A DNA stretch of 64,000 nucleotides from Curtobacterium herbarum (GCF_016907335.1 NZ_JAFBBT010000001.1:62001-126000), one strand, 5' to 3'. Positions 8,298 to 16,692 are shown, numbered from the stretch's first letter. A program made the numbers and translations. Notes: generated from the letters alone by a model not told the origin.

Positions 8298-9092
8298 GTG
8301 GAAGCGACGACGCGCACGGTCACCACCGCCGACGGAACCGAGATCGCGACGCTGGTGTGGCCGGGCGCCGGCCCGACCGTCGTCGTCCTGCACGGCCTGG
8401 CCGGCAGCAGCCGGGAGTTCGTCCCGACGGCAGAGGCCCTCGCCGGCCACTCCGTCGTCCTGGTCGACCAGCGCGGCCACGGCCGGAGCACCAGGCGACC
8501 GGCGGACACCTCGCGCGCGGCGTTCGTCGCCGACGTGGTCGCGGTCATCGACGCGCTGACGGCGCCGCCGGTGGTCCTCGTCGGCCAGTCCATGGGGGCG
8601 CACACCGCGATGCTCGTGGCGGCCGCTCGGCCGGACCTGGTGCGTGGCCTCGTCCTGCTCGAGGTGGACCAGGGCAGCGGCACGCCGGAGGACCACGCTG
8701 CCCTCGGTGCGTTCTTCCGCTCGTGGCCGACGCCGTTCGCCGATCGCGCGGCTGCCCGGGCCGAGCTCGGTGACGGGGCACTCGCGGAGGCCTGGGTCGC
8801 CGACCTGGAGGAGCGCCCGGACGGTCTCCACCCCCGCTTCGACGCCGACGTCGTGCAGTCCACGATCGAGGCCGTCGGCACGCCCCGCTGGGCGGAGTGG
8901 GAGTCCGTCACGGCCCCGACCCTGGTCCTGTACGCCGACGGTGGCATGTTCACGGCCGAGCAGCAGCAGGAGTTCGTCCGTCGTGGTCGCTCGGTGACCG
9001 TGGGGCGGCTCCACGACGCCTCGCACGACGCGCACCTCGACGCGTTCGACCAGTGGATCGACGCCCTGCGCTCCTGGGTTGCGCTGATGTGA
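8298..9092 (+). CDS. Alpha/beta fold hydrolase
   Basis: 264-aa cytoplasmic hydrolase. The oxyanion HGLAG is near residues 34-38, DQRGHGRS near 59-66, the nucleophile elbow GQSMGAH near 97-103 and the catalytic His in DASHDAHLD near the C-terminus. This is the general esterase, lactonase or dehalogenase fold without a diagnostic motif for one substrate. GTG 8298 was chosen from the leaderless promoter. It is divergent to the LuxR gene, which may regulate it. Confidence 0.82.
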   Translation: MEATTRTVTTADGTEIATLVWPGAGPTVVVLHGLAGSSREFVPTAEALAGHSVVLVDQRGHGRSTRRPADTSRAAFVADVVAVIDALTAPPVVLVGQSMGAHTAMLVAAARPDLVRGLVLLEVDQGSGTPEDHAALGAFFRSWPTPFADRAAARAELGDGALAEAWVADLEERPDGLHPRFDADVVQSTIEAVGTPRWAEWESVTAPTLVLYADGGMFTAEQQQEFVRRGRSVTVGRLHDASHDAHLDAFDQWIDALRSWVALM

Positions 9093-9130
9093 GTCCGTCC
9101 CTCGGTTGTGTCTCCTGCGCCCGGATCTGG

Positions 9131-9153
9131 TACTAATGAGATCCGTTCTCATC
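9131..9153 (+). promoter_or_regulatory. Promoter with Fur/Zur-like operator
   Basis: The -10 TACTAA (9131-9136) overlaps the inverted repeat AATGAGA-N5-TCTCATC (9135-9153), close to the AATGAnAAT/ATTnTCATT pattern of actinobacterial Zur/Fur boxes. An AAGGAG ribosome-binding site follows at 9154. This predicts metal-dependent repression of the importer operon. Confidence 0.6.
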
Positions 9154-9163
9154 AAGGAGACCC

Positions 9164-10270
9164 ATGTCCGAGTCGTTGCCGGCGGTCCGTCCGACGTCCT
9201 CGTCGACGCTTCCGGCCGACGGTGTCCTGCTCCTGATGCGCCGCTCCCGTCGTCGCGCAGCGGTCCGGATCACCCTGCTCGTGGCGGTGCTCGCCGTGGT
9301 CGCCGTCGCCGCGATGATGATCGGTCCGGTGTCGATCGCTCCGACCCAGGTCATCGGCATCGTGGTCGACCACCTCGGCGGGGTCCGATCGGGTGCCGGG
9401 TCCGCATCCGCCGACCAGATCGTCTGGGGCACGCGCGCACCTCGGGTCGCGATGGGGATCATCGCCGGCGCCGTGTTGGCCGCCGGGGGCGCGGTCCTGC
9501 AGGCCCTCGTCCGGAACGGCCTGGCCGACCCGTACCTGCTCGGCATCAACTCCGGCGCCAGCACCGGCGTCGCACTCGTGGTCCTGGTCATCGGCGGAGG
9601 CGGCGCGCTCCTCTTCTCCGGCGCGGCCCTGGCCGGGGCGATCGGCGCCGTGCTGCTCGTCGTGGCCCTGGCCGGGACCGCCAGCCGTCGCGGTCCGATC
9701 CGGCTCGTGCTCGCCGGGCTGGCCGTCGGCTACGCCCTCAACGCGGCGACGAGCTTCCTGGTCTTCTGGAGCGACTCCCCGGAGGCCGCGCGCTCGGTCC
9801 TGTTCTGGCTCCTGGGCTCGCTGGGATCGGTGCAGCCGGTCGCGCTCGTCGTCGCAGCAGCGACAGCCGGCCTCGGGCTCGTCGCGCTCGTCGTCATCGC
9901 ACCGTTCATCGACGCGCTCGCTTCCGGAGACGACTCCGCGCGGTCCGCGGGCATCGACCCCGAACGCGCGCGGATCGGCCTGATGGTCGGTGTCTCGGCG
10001 ATGGTCGGCGTCATCGTCGCCGCGGTCGGCGGTGTCGGGTTCATCGGCCTCGTCGTCCCGCACCTGGCACGGCGGCTCGTCGGTGGCCGACACCGGGCGG
10101 TGCTGCCGGTGTCGGCGTTGCTCGGCGCGGTCCTGCTCGTCGTCGCGGACACGGTCGCACGCACCGTCTTCGCGCCCCAGGAGATCCCCGTCGGGGTCGT
10201 GACCGGTGTGCTCGGTGCGCCGTTCCTCCTGGTCCTCCTCCGCCGCACCGCCCCCGCGTCCGCCCCCTGA
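9164..10270 (+). CDS. FecCD-family ABC permease (metal chelate / cobalamin type)
   Basis: 368-aa permease with about nine membrane segments after a short cytoplasmic N-terminus ending in RRSRRRAA. The BtuC/FecCD signatures TRAPRVAMGIIAGAVLA and ALVRNGLADPYLLGINSGAS are present near residues 90-130, and the coupling region GFIGLVVPHLARRL lies near 290-303. ATG 9164 follows AAGGAG by 5 nt. With the binding protein and ATPase downstream it imports a siderophore, heme, zincophore or corrinoid. The Fur/Zur-like operator favours a metal chelate. F420-0 import, proposed for a related actinobacterial cassette, is an alternative. Confidence 0.88.
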   Translation: MSESLPAVRPTSSSTLPADGVLLLMRRSRRRAAVRITLLVAVLAVVAVAAMMIGPVSIAPTQVIGIVVDHLGGVRSGAGSASADQIVWGTRAPRVAMGIIAGAVLAAGGAVLQALVRNGLADPYLLGINSGASTGVALVVLVIGGGGALLFSGAALAGAIGAVLLVVALAGTASRRGPIRLVLAGLAVGYALNAATSFLVFWSDSPEAARSVLFWLLGSLGSVQPVALVVAAATAGLGLVALVVIAPFIDALASGDDSARSAGIDPERARIGLMVGVSAMVGVIVAAVGGVGFIGLVVPHLARRLVGGRHRAVLPVSALLGAVLLVVADTVARTVFAPQEIPVGVVTGVLGAPFLLVLLRRTAPASAP

Positions 10271-10284
10271 CCGCCCCCCTGGCC

Positions 10285-10330
10285 GTCCACCCCTCGGTCC
10301 ACCCCTCGGTCGACCCCTCGGTCGACCCCA
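10285..10330 (+). repeat. 12-bp tandem repeat between permease and binding-protein genes
   Basis: Nearly four units of GTCCACCCCTCG or GTCGACCCCTCG, at 10285, 10297, 10309 and partly 10321. They fill the space between the permease stop and the TTG of the binding protein. Copy-number change would alter the spacing between the two coupled genes. Confidence 0.85.
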
Positions 10331-10346
10331 CACTGGAGAGCACCCC

Positions 10347-11405
10347 TTGCGAACCCGACCACGAACCCGAACCCGAACCCGAATCCGAAACCGAACCCGG
10401 TCCGCCACGGTCCTGACGACGATCGGCCTGCTCGCCACCGCCGCCGTGGTCAGCATGAGCGGCTGCGCGGCATCGTCCAGCGCCACCGAACCGACCACGA
10501 GCCCGAACGGCGCCGCGCACTTCCCGGTCACGATCGAGAACTGCGGCACCCCCGTGACGATCACCGCGGCCCCGCGCCGCATCGTGCTCGTCAACAACGA
10601 CGAACTCCCGAAGCTCCAGGCACTCCGTGCCGTCGACCGGATCGTCGGCATCACCGCACCACTCGCCCCCGACCTGTACGCGAAGCAGACCTACCGCGAC
10701 CTCGCGCACCTGCACGTGCTGTCGACGAAGCAGACCTCGACCGGTGGGTCCGTCGTGTCGCAGGAGAGCCTCCTCGGAGCGAAGCCCGACCTGGTGATCG
10801 CCCCCGCGAACGCCGTCGACCGGGACGCACTGCAGGCCGCCGGAATCCCGCTCTACACACCCTCGGCGTACTGCACGGACCCCGGGCCCGAGCTGAGCCG
10901 CACGGCGACGTTCGGCCGGGTCTGGAGCGAACTGCGGACGCTCGGCACGGTCCTCGGGCAGCGGGCGCTGGCCGAGGACGCGGTCCAGGCTGGACGCGCC
11001 ACCTTGTCGAAGCAGTCCGCCGCCACCGACCGCGGGACCGCTGCCGCCCTGTACGTGTCGTCCGGCGGGGGAGTCCTCTCGCCCTACGGCGGCCCGAGCA
11101 TGGTGACGCCGGTGTTCCGAGCGGTCGGGCTCCACAACGTCTACGCGGACTCGAAGCAGCGGGTCTTCGACGCGAACGTGGAGGACATCATCTCCCGCGA
11201 CCCGTCGACCATCGTGTTGCTCTACTCGAGCGGGACGGCGCAGGACACCATCGACAGCTTCCGCACGGCACCCGGCGTCTCGGGACTCTCCGCGGTCCGA
11301 CACCACCGAGTCGTCGCACTCCGCTTCCCCTTCACCGACCCACCCTCGACCCTGTCGGTAGCGGGTCCGGCCGAGCTCGCCCGACAGCTCGACGCGCTCG
11401 GGTGA
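10347..11405 (+). CDS. Metal-chelate ABC substrate-binding lipoprotein
   Basis: 352-aa FecB/BtuF-type binding protein. A TTG at 10347 preceded by GGAGAG starts an unusual n-region of alternating Arg-Thr, then a hydrophobic core and the lipobox VSMSGC. The mature part has ENCGTPVTI, the family's NNDELPKL and VSQESLLGAKPDLVIAP motifs, and a long helical linker. The stop overlaps the GTG of the ATPase. The N-terminus is encoded by hexanucleotide repeats, so signal-peptide charge may vary between strains. A TTG start is less usual and could also lower expression. Confidence 0.82.
   Translation: MRTRPRTRTRTRIRNRTRSATVLTTIGLLATAAVVSMSGCAASSSATEPTTSPNGAAHFPVTIENCGTPVTITAAPRRIVLVNNDELPKLQALRAVDRIVGITAPLAPDLYAKQTYRDLAHLHVLSTKQTSTGGSVVSQESLLGAKPDLVIAPANAVDRDALQAAGIPLYTPSAYCTDPGPELSRTATFGRVWSELRTLGTVLGQRALAEDAVQAGRATLSKQSAATDRGTAAALYVSSGGGVLSPYGGPSMVTPVFRAVGLHNVYADSKQRVFDANVEDIISRDPSTIVLLYSSGTAQDTIDSFRTAPGVSGLSAVRHHRVVALRFPFTDPPSTLSVAGPAELARQLDALG
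10351..10398 (+). repeat. Hexanucleotide repeat encoding Arg-Thr run
   Basis: Eight units based on GAACCC, some with a single change, occupy codons 2-17 of the binding protein. Six-base slippage keeps the reading frame and only changes the number of charged residues in the signal peptide n-region. Confidence 0.85.
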
Positions 11406-12205
11406 TCGCGGCGCACGCCGTCACCGTCCGGGCCGGGCGTCGGGTGCTGCTGGACGGTGTCGACCTCAGCGCGGCGACGGGCTCCGTGACGGGGATCGTC
11501 GGGCCCAACGGCAGTGGCAAGACGACGCTGCTCCGCGCACTCCTCCGAGCCGTGCCGGCCGACGACGGTCGCGTCGAGATCGACGGGCAGGACGTCCGAC
11601 ACCGCTCACGCCGGTGGATCGCCCAACGCGTCGCGAGCGTGGCGCAACGGCTCGACCCGGACCCGGCGCTCACCGTGGCCGACGAGGTCGCGCTGGGCGG
11701 CCTCGCCCGGGCCGGCCTGCTGGACCGCGGAGGCGCGGGGTCCGACGAGCGGGTCGCCGCAGCCCTCGACGCGGTCGCGCTGGCACACCGAGCCGGCGAT
11801 CCGTTGGCCGCGCTGTCGGGCGGCGAACTGCAGCGGGTCGGTCTCGCACGTGCGATCGCCCACGGTGCCGACCACGTCCTCCTCGACGAACCGACCAACC
11901 ACCTCGACCTGCGGCACCGGCTCGAGGTCCTCGAACTCCTGCCGCGCATCGCACCGACGGTCGTCGTCGTCCTGCACGACCTCGAGGTCGCCGCGCGCGT
12001 CTGCGACCACCTGGTCGTCCTCGCCGCGGGCCGCGTCGTCGGTGCCGGGCCGCCCGCCGACGTCCTCCGCCCCGCGCTCCTGGACGCCGTGTACGACGTC
12101 CACACCACCCGCCGGGACGACCCCGACGGCGACATCCACCTCACGTTCCGCCTGCCCACCCCACCGGCCACCTCCTCGGCCGCTCCGGAAGGACCCACCA
12201 GATGA
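11402..12205 (+). CDS. ABC transporter ATP-binding protein (FecE/BtuD type)
   Basis: 267-aa cytoplasmic ATPase. Walker A GPNGSGKTT is near residues 35-43, the signature LSGGELQR near 139-146, Walker B VLLDEPTNHLD near 159-169 and the switch HD in VVLHDLEV. The GTG start overlaps the preceding stop (GTGA), and the stop overlaps the ATG of the methyltransferase. It powers the FecCD-type permease encoded upstream. Confidence 0.9.
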   Translation: MIAAHAVTVRAGRRVLLDGVDLSAATGSVTGIVGPNGSGKTTLLRALLRAVPADDGRVEIDGQDVRHRSRRWIAQRVASVAQRLDPDPALTVADEVALGGLARAGLLDRGGAGSDERVAAALDAVALAHRAGDPLAALSGGELQRVGLARAIAHGADHVLLDEPTNHLDLRHRLEVLELLPRIAPTVVVVLHDLEVAARVCDHLVVLAAGRVVGAGPPADVLRPALLDAVYDVHTTRRDDPDGDIHLTFRLPTPPATSSAAPEGPTR

Positions 12206-13011
12206 CCGACACCACGACCACCACCCCGACGGCCAACCCGGACGACACGGCGCGGGCACGCGACCTGGCGAACCGGTGGGACGCCCAGCAGACCGCCTAC
12301 ATCCGACACCGGGCCGAACGCTTCGCCACGATCGCCCGGGTGGTCGCCGCCGTCTGCGCGGACACGTCCGCTCCGCGGATCCTCGACCTGGCCGGTGGCA
12401 CCGGCTCGCTCGCGGAAGCAGTGCTCGCCGCCGTCCCCGGCGCCACGGCCGTCGTCGCCGACAAGGACCCGGCCCTCCTCGCGATCGCCGCGGACCTCGC
12501 CGCCGCCGACCCTCGGCTCGTGATCGCCGAGGTCGACCTCGCCGACCCGCACTGGGCCGAGCACCCGGCCATCGCCAGCGCGCCGTTCGACGCGGTCGTC
12601 AGCTCCACCGCTCTGCACTGGCTCCAGCCGGGAACCCTCGTCGACGTCCTCCGACGCACCGCGGACCTCCTGCACCCCGGCGGCATCCTGCTCAACGGTG
12701 ACCACCTGTCCTACCAACGGGACGAGAGCACCATGGCTGCCATCGCCGCGGACGACGACGCGGCGACTCAGCGCGAGGGGTTCGCGAGCGGCGCGGACAC
12801 GTGGGACGCCTGGTGGGCCGCGGTGGCGGAGACGCCGCGCTACGCCGAGGCACTCGCTCGGCGCGACACCGTCTGGGGCGCGGAACTGCACGAGGCACCG
12901 CCGAAGGTGACACTCGGGTTCCACGTCGAGTCGCTCCGCAGCGCGGGCTTCGCCGAGGTCGGCACGGTCTGGCAGTACCTCGACGACCACGTCGTGTACG
13001 GCGTCCGCTGA
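12202..13011 (+). CDS. Class I SAM-dependent methyltransferase
   Basis: 269-aa soluble protein. The SAM-binding motif I ILDLAGGTGSLAEAVL lies near residues 54-69, followed by an acidic VVADKDPAL motif and DAVVSSTALHWL, typical of trans-aconitate or biotin-synthesis-like methyltransferases. ATG 12202 follows GGAAGGA and overlaps the ATPase stop (ATGA), so it is translationally coupled to the importer. It may modify the imported ligand or chelator, but the substrate cannot be read from sequence. Confidence 0.85.
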   Translation: MTDTTTTTPTANPDDTARARDLANRWDAQQTAYIRHRAERFATIARVVAAVCADTSAPRILDLAGGTGSLAEAVLAAVPGATAVVADKDPALLAIAADLAAADPRLVIAEVDLADPHWAEHPAIASAPFDAVVSSTALHWLQPGTLVDVLRRTADLLHPGGILLNGDHLSYQRDESTMAAIAADDDAATQREGFASGADTWDAWWAAVAETPRYAEALARRDTVWGAELHEAPPKVTLGFHVESLRSAGFAEVGTVWQYLDDHVVYGVR

Positions 13012-13012
13012 T

Positions 13013-13055
13013 GGTCGAGGCGCGAGATGATGCGGTGTGATCTCGCGCCTCGACC
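13013..13055 (+). terminator. 16-bp perfect hairpin at operon end
   Basis: Arms 13013-13028 and 13040-13055 pair perfectly (GGTCGAGGCGCGAGAT and complement) around an 11-nt loop. It begins 2 nt after the methyltransferase stop and carries the GTG proposed as the GNAT start in its loop. It may be a terminator, a translation-control hairpin, or both. Confidence 0.7.
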
Positions 13056-13576
13056 TCCCCACCACCGTCCCCACCCGCGGCGCGGCGGTGGTGATCCGTC
13101 GCGCGACGCTCGACGACCTCGGGACGATCGTGCGCCTCCTGACCGACGACCCGATCAGCGCCGCTCGCGACGGTGCGTCCGCCGCGTCCGGCCAGGAGGC
13201 GCTCCTCGCGCACTCGGAAGCGTTCCGGCAGATCGCGGCGGACCCCGGCAACGACCTCGTCGTCGCGGAGGACGCGGACGGTGTCGTCGTCGGCACCCTG
13301 CAGCTCACGCTGATCCCCGGACTGTCCAGGCGGGGGAGTGCGCGGCTGCTCGTCGAGTCGGTCCGGGTCTCGAGCGCGCAGCGCTCCGCGGGGATCGGGA
13401 GCGCACTGATGCGCTGGGTCACCGACCAGGCGGCGCCGGCGCTCGCCGTGTCACTCGTGCAGCTGACCTCGGACGCAGCGCGGGTCGACGCCCACCGCTT
13501 CTACGAGCGGCTCGGCTTCGTCGCCAGCCACGTCGGCTTCAAGTACGCGGTCGAGCGCCCCGGGAGTGATGCCTGA
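13037..13576 (+). CDS. GNAT family N-acetyltransferase
   Basis: 179-aa cytoplasmic acetyltransferase. The acetyl-CoA loop is RSAGIGSALMRW near residues 116-127 and the C-terminal HRFYERLGF motif is near 154-162. The conserved domain begins VVIRRATLDDL at residue 18, so the gene may really start at GTG 13088 or 13091 rather than at GTG 13037, which lies inside the loop of a 16-bp hairpin. The acceptor substrate is unknown. Confidence 0.8.
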   Translation: MISRLDLPTTVPTRGAAVVIRRATLDDLGTIVRLLTDDPISAARDGASAASGQEALLAHSEAFRQIAADPGNDLVVAEDADGVVVGTLQLTLIPGLSRRGSARLLVESVRVSSAQRSAGIGSALMRWVTDQAAPALAVSLVQLTSDAARVDAHRFYERLGFVASHVGFKYAVERPGSDA

Positions 13577-13625
13577 CGACGACCGGCGTGTGCGTGCGTG
13601 AGCGCGCGGAGCTGGCGGAGTCGGC

Positions 13626-13631
13626 TACGGT
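13626..13631 (+). promoter_or_regulatory. Possible -10 box of ABC exporter operon
   Basis: TACGGT is followed by about 86 bases to GTG 13718, which would give an 80-nt leader. No clear -35 is seen. Confidence 0.35.
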
Positions 13632-13717
13632 CTGCTCAGCGCAGCAGATCCAGGGTCCGTGCCCGACCTCCCCGGATTCGGGACGGTCCGGACTCGTCGA
13701 GTCGATGGGAATCCAGA

Positions 13718-14584
13718 GTGAGCCACGAGCCCGTTCTCGCCGCGGTCGGGCTCGGCAAGCGTCTCGGCCGACGCGACGTCTTCTCCGCAGTGGACCTCGA
13801 AGTGTGGCCGGGGCAGGTGGTGGGGATCTCCGGCGGCAACGGATCCGGGAAGTCCACGCTGATGCGGGTGCTGAGCGGGACCGCTCACGCGACGGCCGGG
13901 GTACTCCGCACCACCACGGCTCCGAAGTCGATCGTCCCGGAGCGGTTCGTGCCCCCTGACCACATGACCCCCCTGAGCTACCTCGTCCACATGGGACGGC
14001 TCCGGGGGCAGCGCCGGGCGCACACCGAGCCGCGGGCGCTCGCCCTCCTCGACGAGCTCGGGGTGGCGAACGCGCGCTCGTCCGTGCTCGACGAGCTGTC
14101 GAAGGGCAACGCCCAGAAGCTGGCGATCGCGCAGGCGTTCCTGAGCCCCGTGTCCGTCTGCTTCCTGGACGAACCGAACACCGGTCTGGACGACGACACG
14201 ACGGTGATCGTCAACGCGATGATCGAACGGGCGGTGGCGTCCGGTACTGCGATCATCCTCACCGAGCACGAACTGACGAGAACGATCCGACCGGACGTGC
14301 AGTACCGACTGCAGGACGCACGGCTCACCGAGGTCACTCCGGAGCGAGCGCCGTCGACCGGTGCCGCCCTGATCACCCTCCGTCCGTCTGATCGGACTTC
14401 GTTGGATCGACTCCGAGCGGCCGCGGCGACCGTGTCGCTGCACCGGGACGAGAACGTGCACGACGACGACGTCTCGTTCACCGTGGAGGCCGGCCGTGTC
14501 GACGACTTCCTGCGGACGGCGCTCGATGACGGCTGGTCGGTGCGGGCCGTCGGTCCGGTCCCACCCAGGGGAGGCGGACGGTGA
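13718..14584 (+). CDS. ABC transporter ATP-binding protein of a two-gene exporter
   Basis: 288-aa ATPase. Walker A GGNGSGKST is near residues 37-45; the signature is the variant LSKGNAQKLAIA; Walker B reads VCFLDEPNTGLDD; the switch histidine is in ILTEHELTR. The LSKGN form is common in exporters for peptides or antibiotics. GTG 13718 was chosen because the motifs begin soon after it and the upstream extension is Arg/Ser-rich. A C-terminal extension of about 80 residues follows the ATPase core. It overlaps the membrane gene downstream. Substrate unknown. Confidence 0.8.
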   Translation: MSHEPVLAAVGLGKRLGRRDVFSAVDLEVWPGQVVGISGGNGSGKSTLMRVLSGTAHATAGVLRTTTAPKSIVPERFVPPDHMTPLSYLVHMGRLRGQRRAHTEPRALALLDELGVANARSSVLDELSKGNAQKLAIAQAFLSPVSVCFLDEPNTGLDDDTTVIVNAMIERAVASGTAIILTEHELTRTIRPDVQYRLQDARLTEVTPERAPSTGAALITLRPSDRTSLDRLRAAAATVSLHRDENVHDDDVSFTVEAGRVDDFLRTALDDGWSVRAVGPVPPRGGGR

Positions 14585-15243
14585 TCGCACTTGCCCGGTA
14601 CGTCCTGGCCCGGTGCCTGGTGTCGCAACGCTGGGTGCCCCCGATCGTGCTGTTCGCCTTGACGATCGGTGTCTTCTCCTCAGCCGGAGGTGACGCGATC
14701 GGTACCGGGTCCATCGCAGCGCTGATCCTGTTCCCCGCCACGACCTGGGTCACGATCTCCGCGTTGCACGTCGATGACGTCAGTCAGATCACCATCGTGG
14801 GCGTCAGCCACGGGAGCATGGTCCGGGCCCGGATCGCAACGCTGCTGACGTCTTTCGGCTGCGCCTGCTTCCTGGCTGTTCTGAGCGTTGCGTCTGCGAT
14901 CGCGACGGATCCCGCGCACGGGGCCGCCGGGGGCATCGGGAGGTCGCTCGCCGGGCTCCTGCTCATCAACGGGCTGAGCGCACTGTCCGGAGTCGCACTC
15001 GGCCAGGCGTGCGCCCGACCAATGATCCCGCGCGCCGGCCTCTCCTGGACCCTCGCGGTGGGCCTCACGGTCGGGTTGATCGCGATCCCGAAGTCCCCTC
15101 TCATCCTCGTCCTGGCCGCACTGTCGGGGGCCGGGCGATCAGCGCCCTGGTCGGAGGCGCTCCCGCCCGCCGGGCTCCTCGTGGTGGGCGACGTGCTCCT
15201 GCTCGGACTCACCCTCTGGGCGTACCGTCGCCGATCTCCCTGA
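14581..15243 (+). CDS. ABC-2-like membrane protein, partner of the ATPase
   Basis: 220-aa protein with about six transmembrane segments, starting with a GTG that overlaps the ATPase stop. No named domain is recognised, but size, topology and coupling fit the permease of a small export system. Codon use is somewhat less biased than in the neighbours (for example ctgttctgagcgttgcgtct inside it), a weak hint of acquisition. Confidence 0.65.
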   Translation: MIALARYVLARCLVSQRWVPPIVLFALTIGVFSSAGGDAIGTGSIAALILFPATTWVTISALHVDDVSQITIVGVSHGSMVRARIATLLTSFGCACFLAVLSVASAIATDPAHGAAGGIGRSLAGLLLINGLSALSGVALGQACARPMIPRAGLSWTLAVGLTVGLIAIPKSPLILVLAALSGAGRSAPWSEALPPAGLLVVGDVLLLGLTLWAYRRRSP

Positions 15244-15284
15244 CACGCACGGCGACGGCCGACCTGCGCCGGATGTGGGCCAGC

Positions 15285-15313
15285 CGTGACGGCAACGATC
15301 CTCTGCCGTCACG
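15285..15313. terminator. Hairpin between convergent genes
   Basis: CGTGACGGCA at 15285-15294 pairs with TGCCGTCACG at 15304-15313 around a 9-nt loop. It can end both flanking genes. Confidence 0.65.
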
Positions 15314-15334
15314 AGGATGAGATGGACGCTCGTC

Positions 15335-15733
15335 TCAGTCGACCAGCAGGCGGACGCCGGTGCTGGTCGTGACCGTCTGGGACAGCAGGTCTGCCGACTG
15401 GCGACGGGCGAGCATGCCCCACACACCGTTGGAGACCTCACGCACCGGGGTGTCGTCCGCGACGTCGGACAGGTTCACCACCCAGACGACGGGCTCTTCC
15501 CCGCCGGGGTGCGCGAACGCCAGGCGGACCACAAGATCGGTGTCGACCGACGTGGTGCCGAGGACCCGCAACGGTGTCTCGACGAGCGGCGGTGGACCCC
15601 CGATCGGGTTGAACGCCCGCGTCCCTGCCGCCGGTGCGGCCAGGGTCCCCGACGGGCGCACGGTCGAGGGTCCGACGTGTCCCCAGTCGTCGGGCAGGAA
15701 TTCCGCCAGGTGTCGGACCTGCTCCGGCGTCAC
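15335..15733 (-). CDS. Hypothetical protein, 132 aa
   Basis: Soluble protein starting VTPEQVRHLAEFLPDDWG at GTG 15733, which overlaps the stop of the aminopeptidase gene (GTGA). It contains an FNPIGGPPPLVETPLRV segment and a beta-rich C-terminal half. No family is recognised. Translational coupling suggests a role linked to the upstream peptidase. Confidence 0.65.
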   Translation of the reverse strand: MTPEQVRHLAEFLPDDWGHVGPSTVRPSGTLAAPAAGTRAFNPIGGPPPLVETPLRVLGTTSVDTDLVVRLAFAHPGGEEPVVWVVNLSDVADDTPVREVSNGVWGMLARRQSADLLSQTVTTSTGVRLLVD

Positions 15734-16686
15734 GAGCCGGACCCCGCGAACCCGTCGAGCGCCGCCGCCAGCGCCGCACTCCCACCCGGCCCGCCGTGCC
15801 CCTCGTCCTCGACGATGGTGAGCGTGCTCGCCGGCAGCCCCCGGTGCACACGCCAGGCCGTGACGGCGGGCCCGCTGATGTCCCGCCGTCCGTGCACGAG
15901 CGCCGTCGGCACGTGCGCGATCCGGTCCAGGCGCGCGAGCACGGCCTGGTCGCCCGGCAGGAACCCGTCGTTCGCCCAGTAGTGCGTGACGAGGGTGGCG
16001 AAGCCCTCGCGCAGCTCCGGACCCAGGTGGCCGCGCTCGCGGAGCGCGGGGTCGTCGAGGGAGACGTGGACGTTCTCCCACCGGTCCCAGGCCTGCGCGG
16101 CGTCCGCACGGGCCTCCCGGTCGGGCCCCGCCAGGCGACGTGCGTACGCGTCGACCACGCGCTCACCCGGGAGGCGCTGGCTGGCCTGCTCGAACGCCTC
16201 CCACTCCGCCGGGAACACGCGTCCCACGCCTTCGGTGATCCAGTCGACCTCGTCGCGGCTCGTCGTCGTGACGGCCATGAGGGCCAGCGCGCGGACATGT
16301 GCGGGGTGCTGCTGCGCGTACGCGAGGGCGAGCGTCGTTCCCCACGAGATCCCGGATACGACCCAGTCCTCGACGCCCAGGTGCTGTCGGACCGCCTCGA
16401 TGTCGGCGATCAGCCGCTGCGTGGTGTGGTCGGCGAGCCGGTCGCGGGACTCGGTGACGAGGGGGCGGCTCCGGCCGCTGCCGCGCTGGTCGATGCCGAT
16501 CAGGCGGTACCGGGTCGGGTCGAAGTGCGTCCGGTACCAGCCGCTGCCGAGCGAGCCGCCGGGGCCGCCGTGCAGCCAGAGGGCGGGGACGCCGTCGGGG
16601 GCGCCGGACTCCTCCCAGTACAGGGACGTGCCGTCGCCGACGTCGAGCATCCCGGAGGCGGTGGGTTCGGTCCTCGGGTAGGCCAT
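15730..16686 (-). CDS. pip: Prolyl aminopeptidase (proline iminopeptidase)
   Basis: 318-aa alpha/beta hydrolase of the S33 peptidase family that removes N-terminal proline from peptides. HGGPGGSLG is near residues 39-47, DQRGSGRSRP near 66-75, the nucleophile elbow GISWGTT near 112-118, and the C-terminal catalytic His is in DEGHGG. ATG 16686 follows TACCGT by 6 nt, so a leaderless transcript is likely. It is the first gene of a pair with the 132-aa protein. Confidence 0.87.
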   Translation of the reverse strand: MAYPRTEPTASGMLDVGDGTSLYWEESGAPDGVPALWLHGGPGGSLGSGWYRTHFDPTRYRLIGIDQRGSGRSRPLVTESRDRLADHTTQRLIADIEAVRQHLGVEDWVVSGISWGTTLALAYAQQHPAHVRALALMAVTTTSRDEVDWITEGVGRVFPAEWEAFEQASQRLPGERVVDAYARRLAGPDREARADAAQAWDRWENVHVSLDDPALRERGHLGPELREGFATLVTHYWANDGFLPGDQAVLARLDRIAHVPTALVHGRRDISGPAVTAWRVHRGLPASTLTIVEDEGHGGPGGSAALAAALDGFAGSGS

Positions 16687-16692
16687 GGCTCG

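Noticed and set aside
10351..10398. Hexamer run as a CRISPR or integration repeat
   Set aside because: Units are contiguous with no spacers and are in frame inside a signal peptide.
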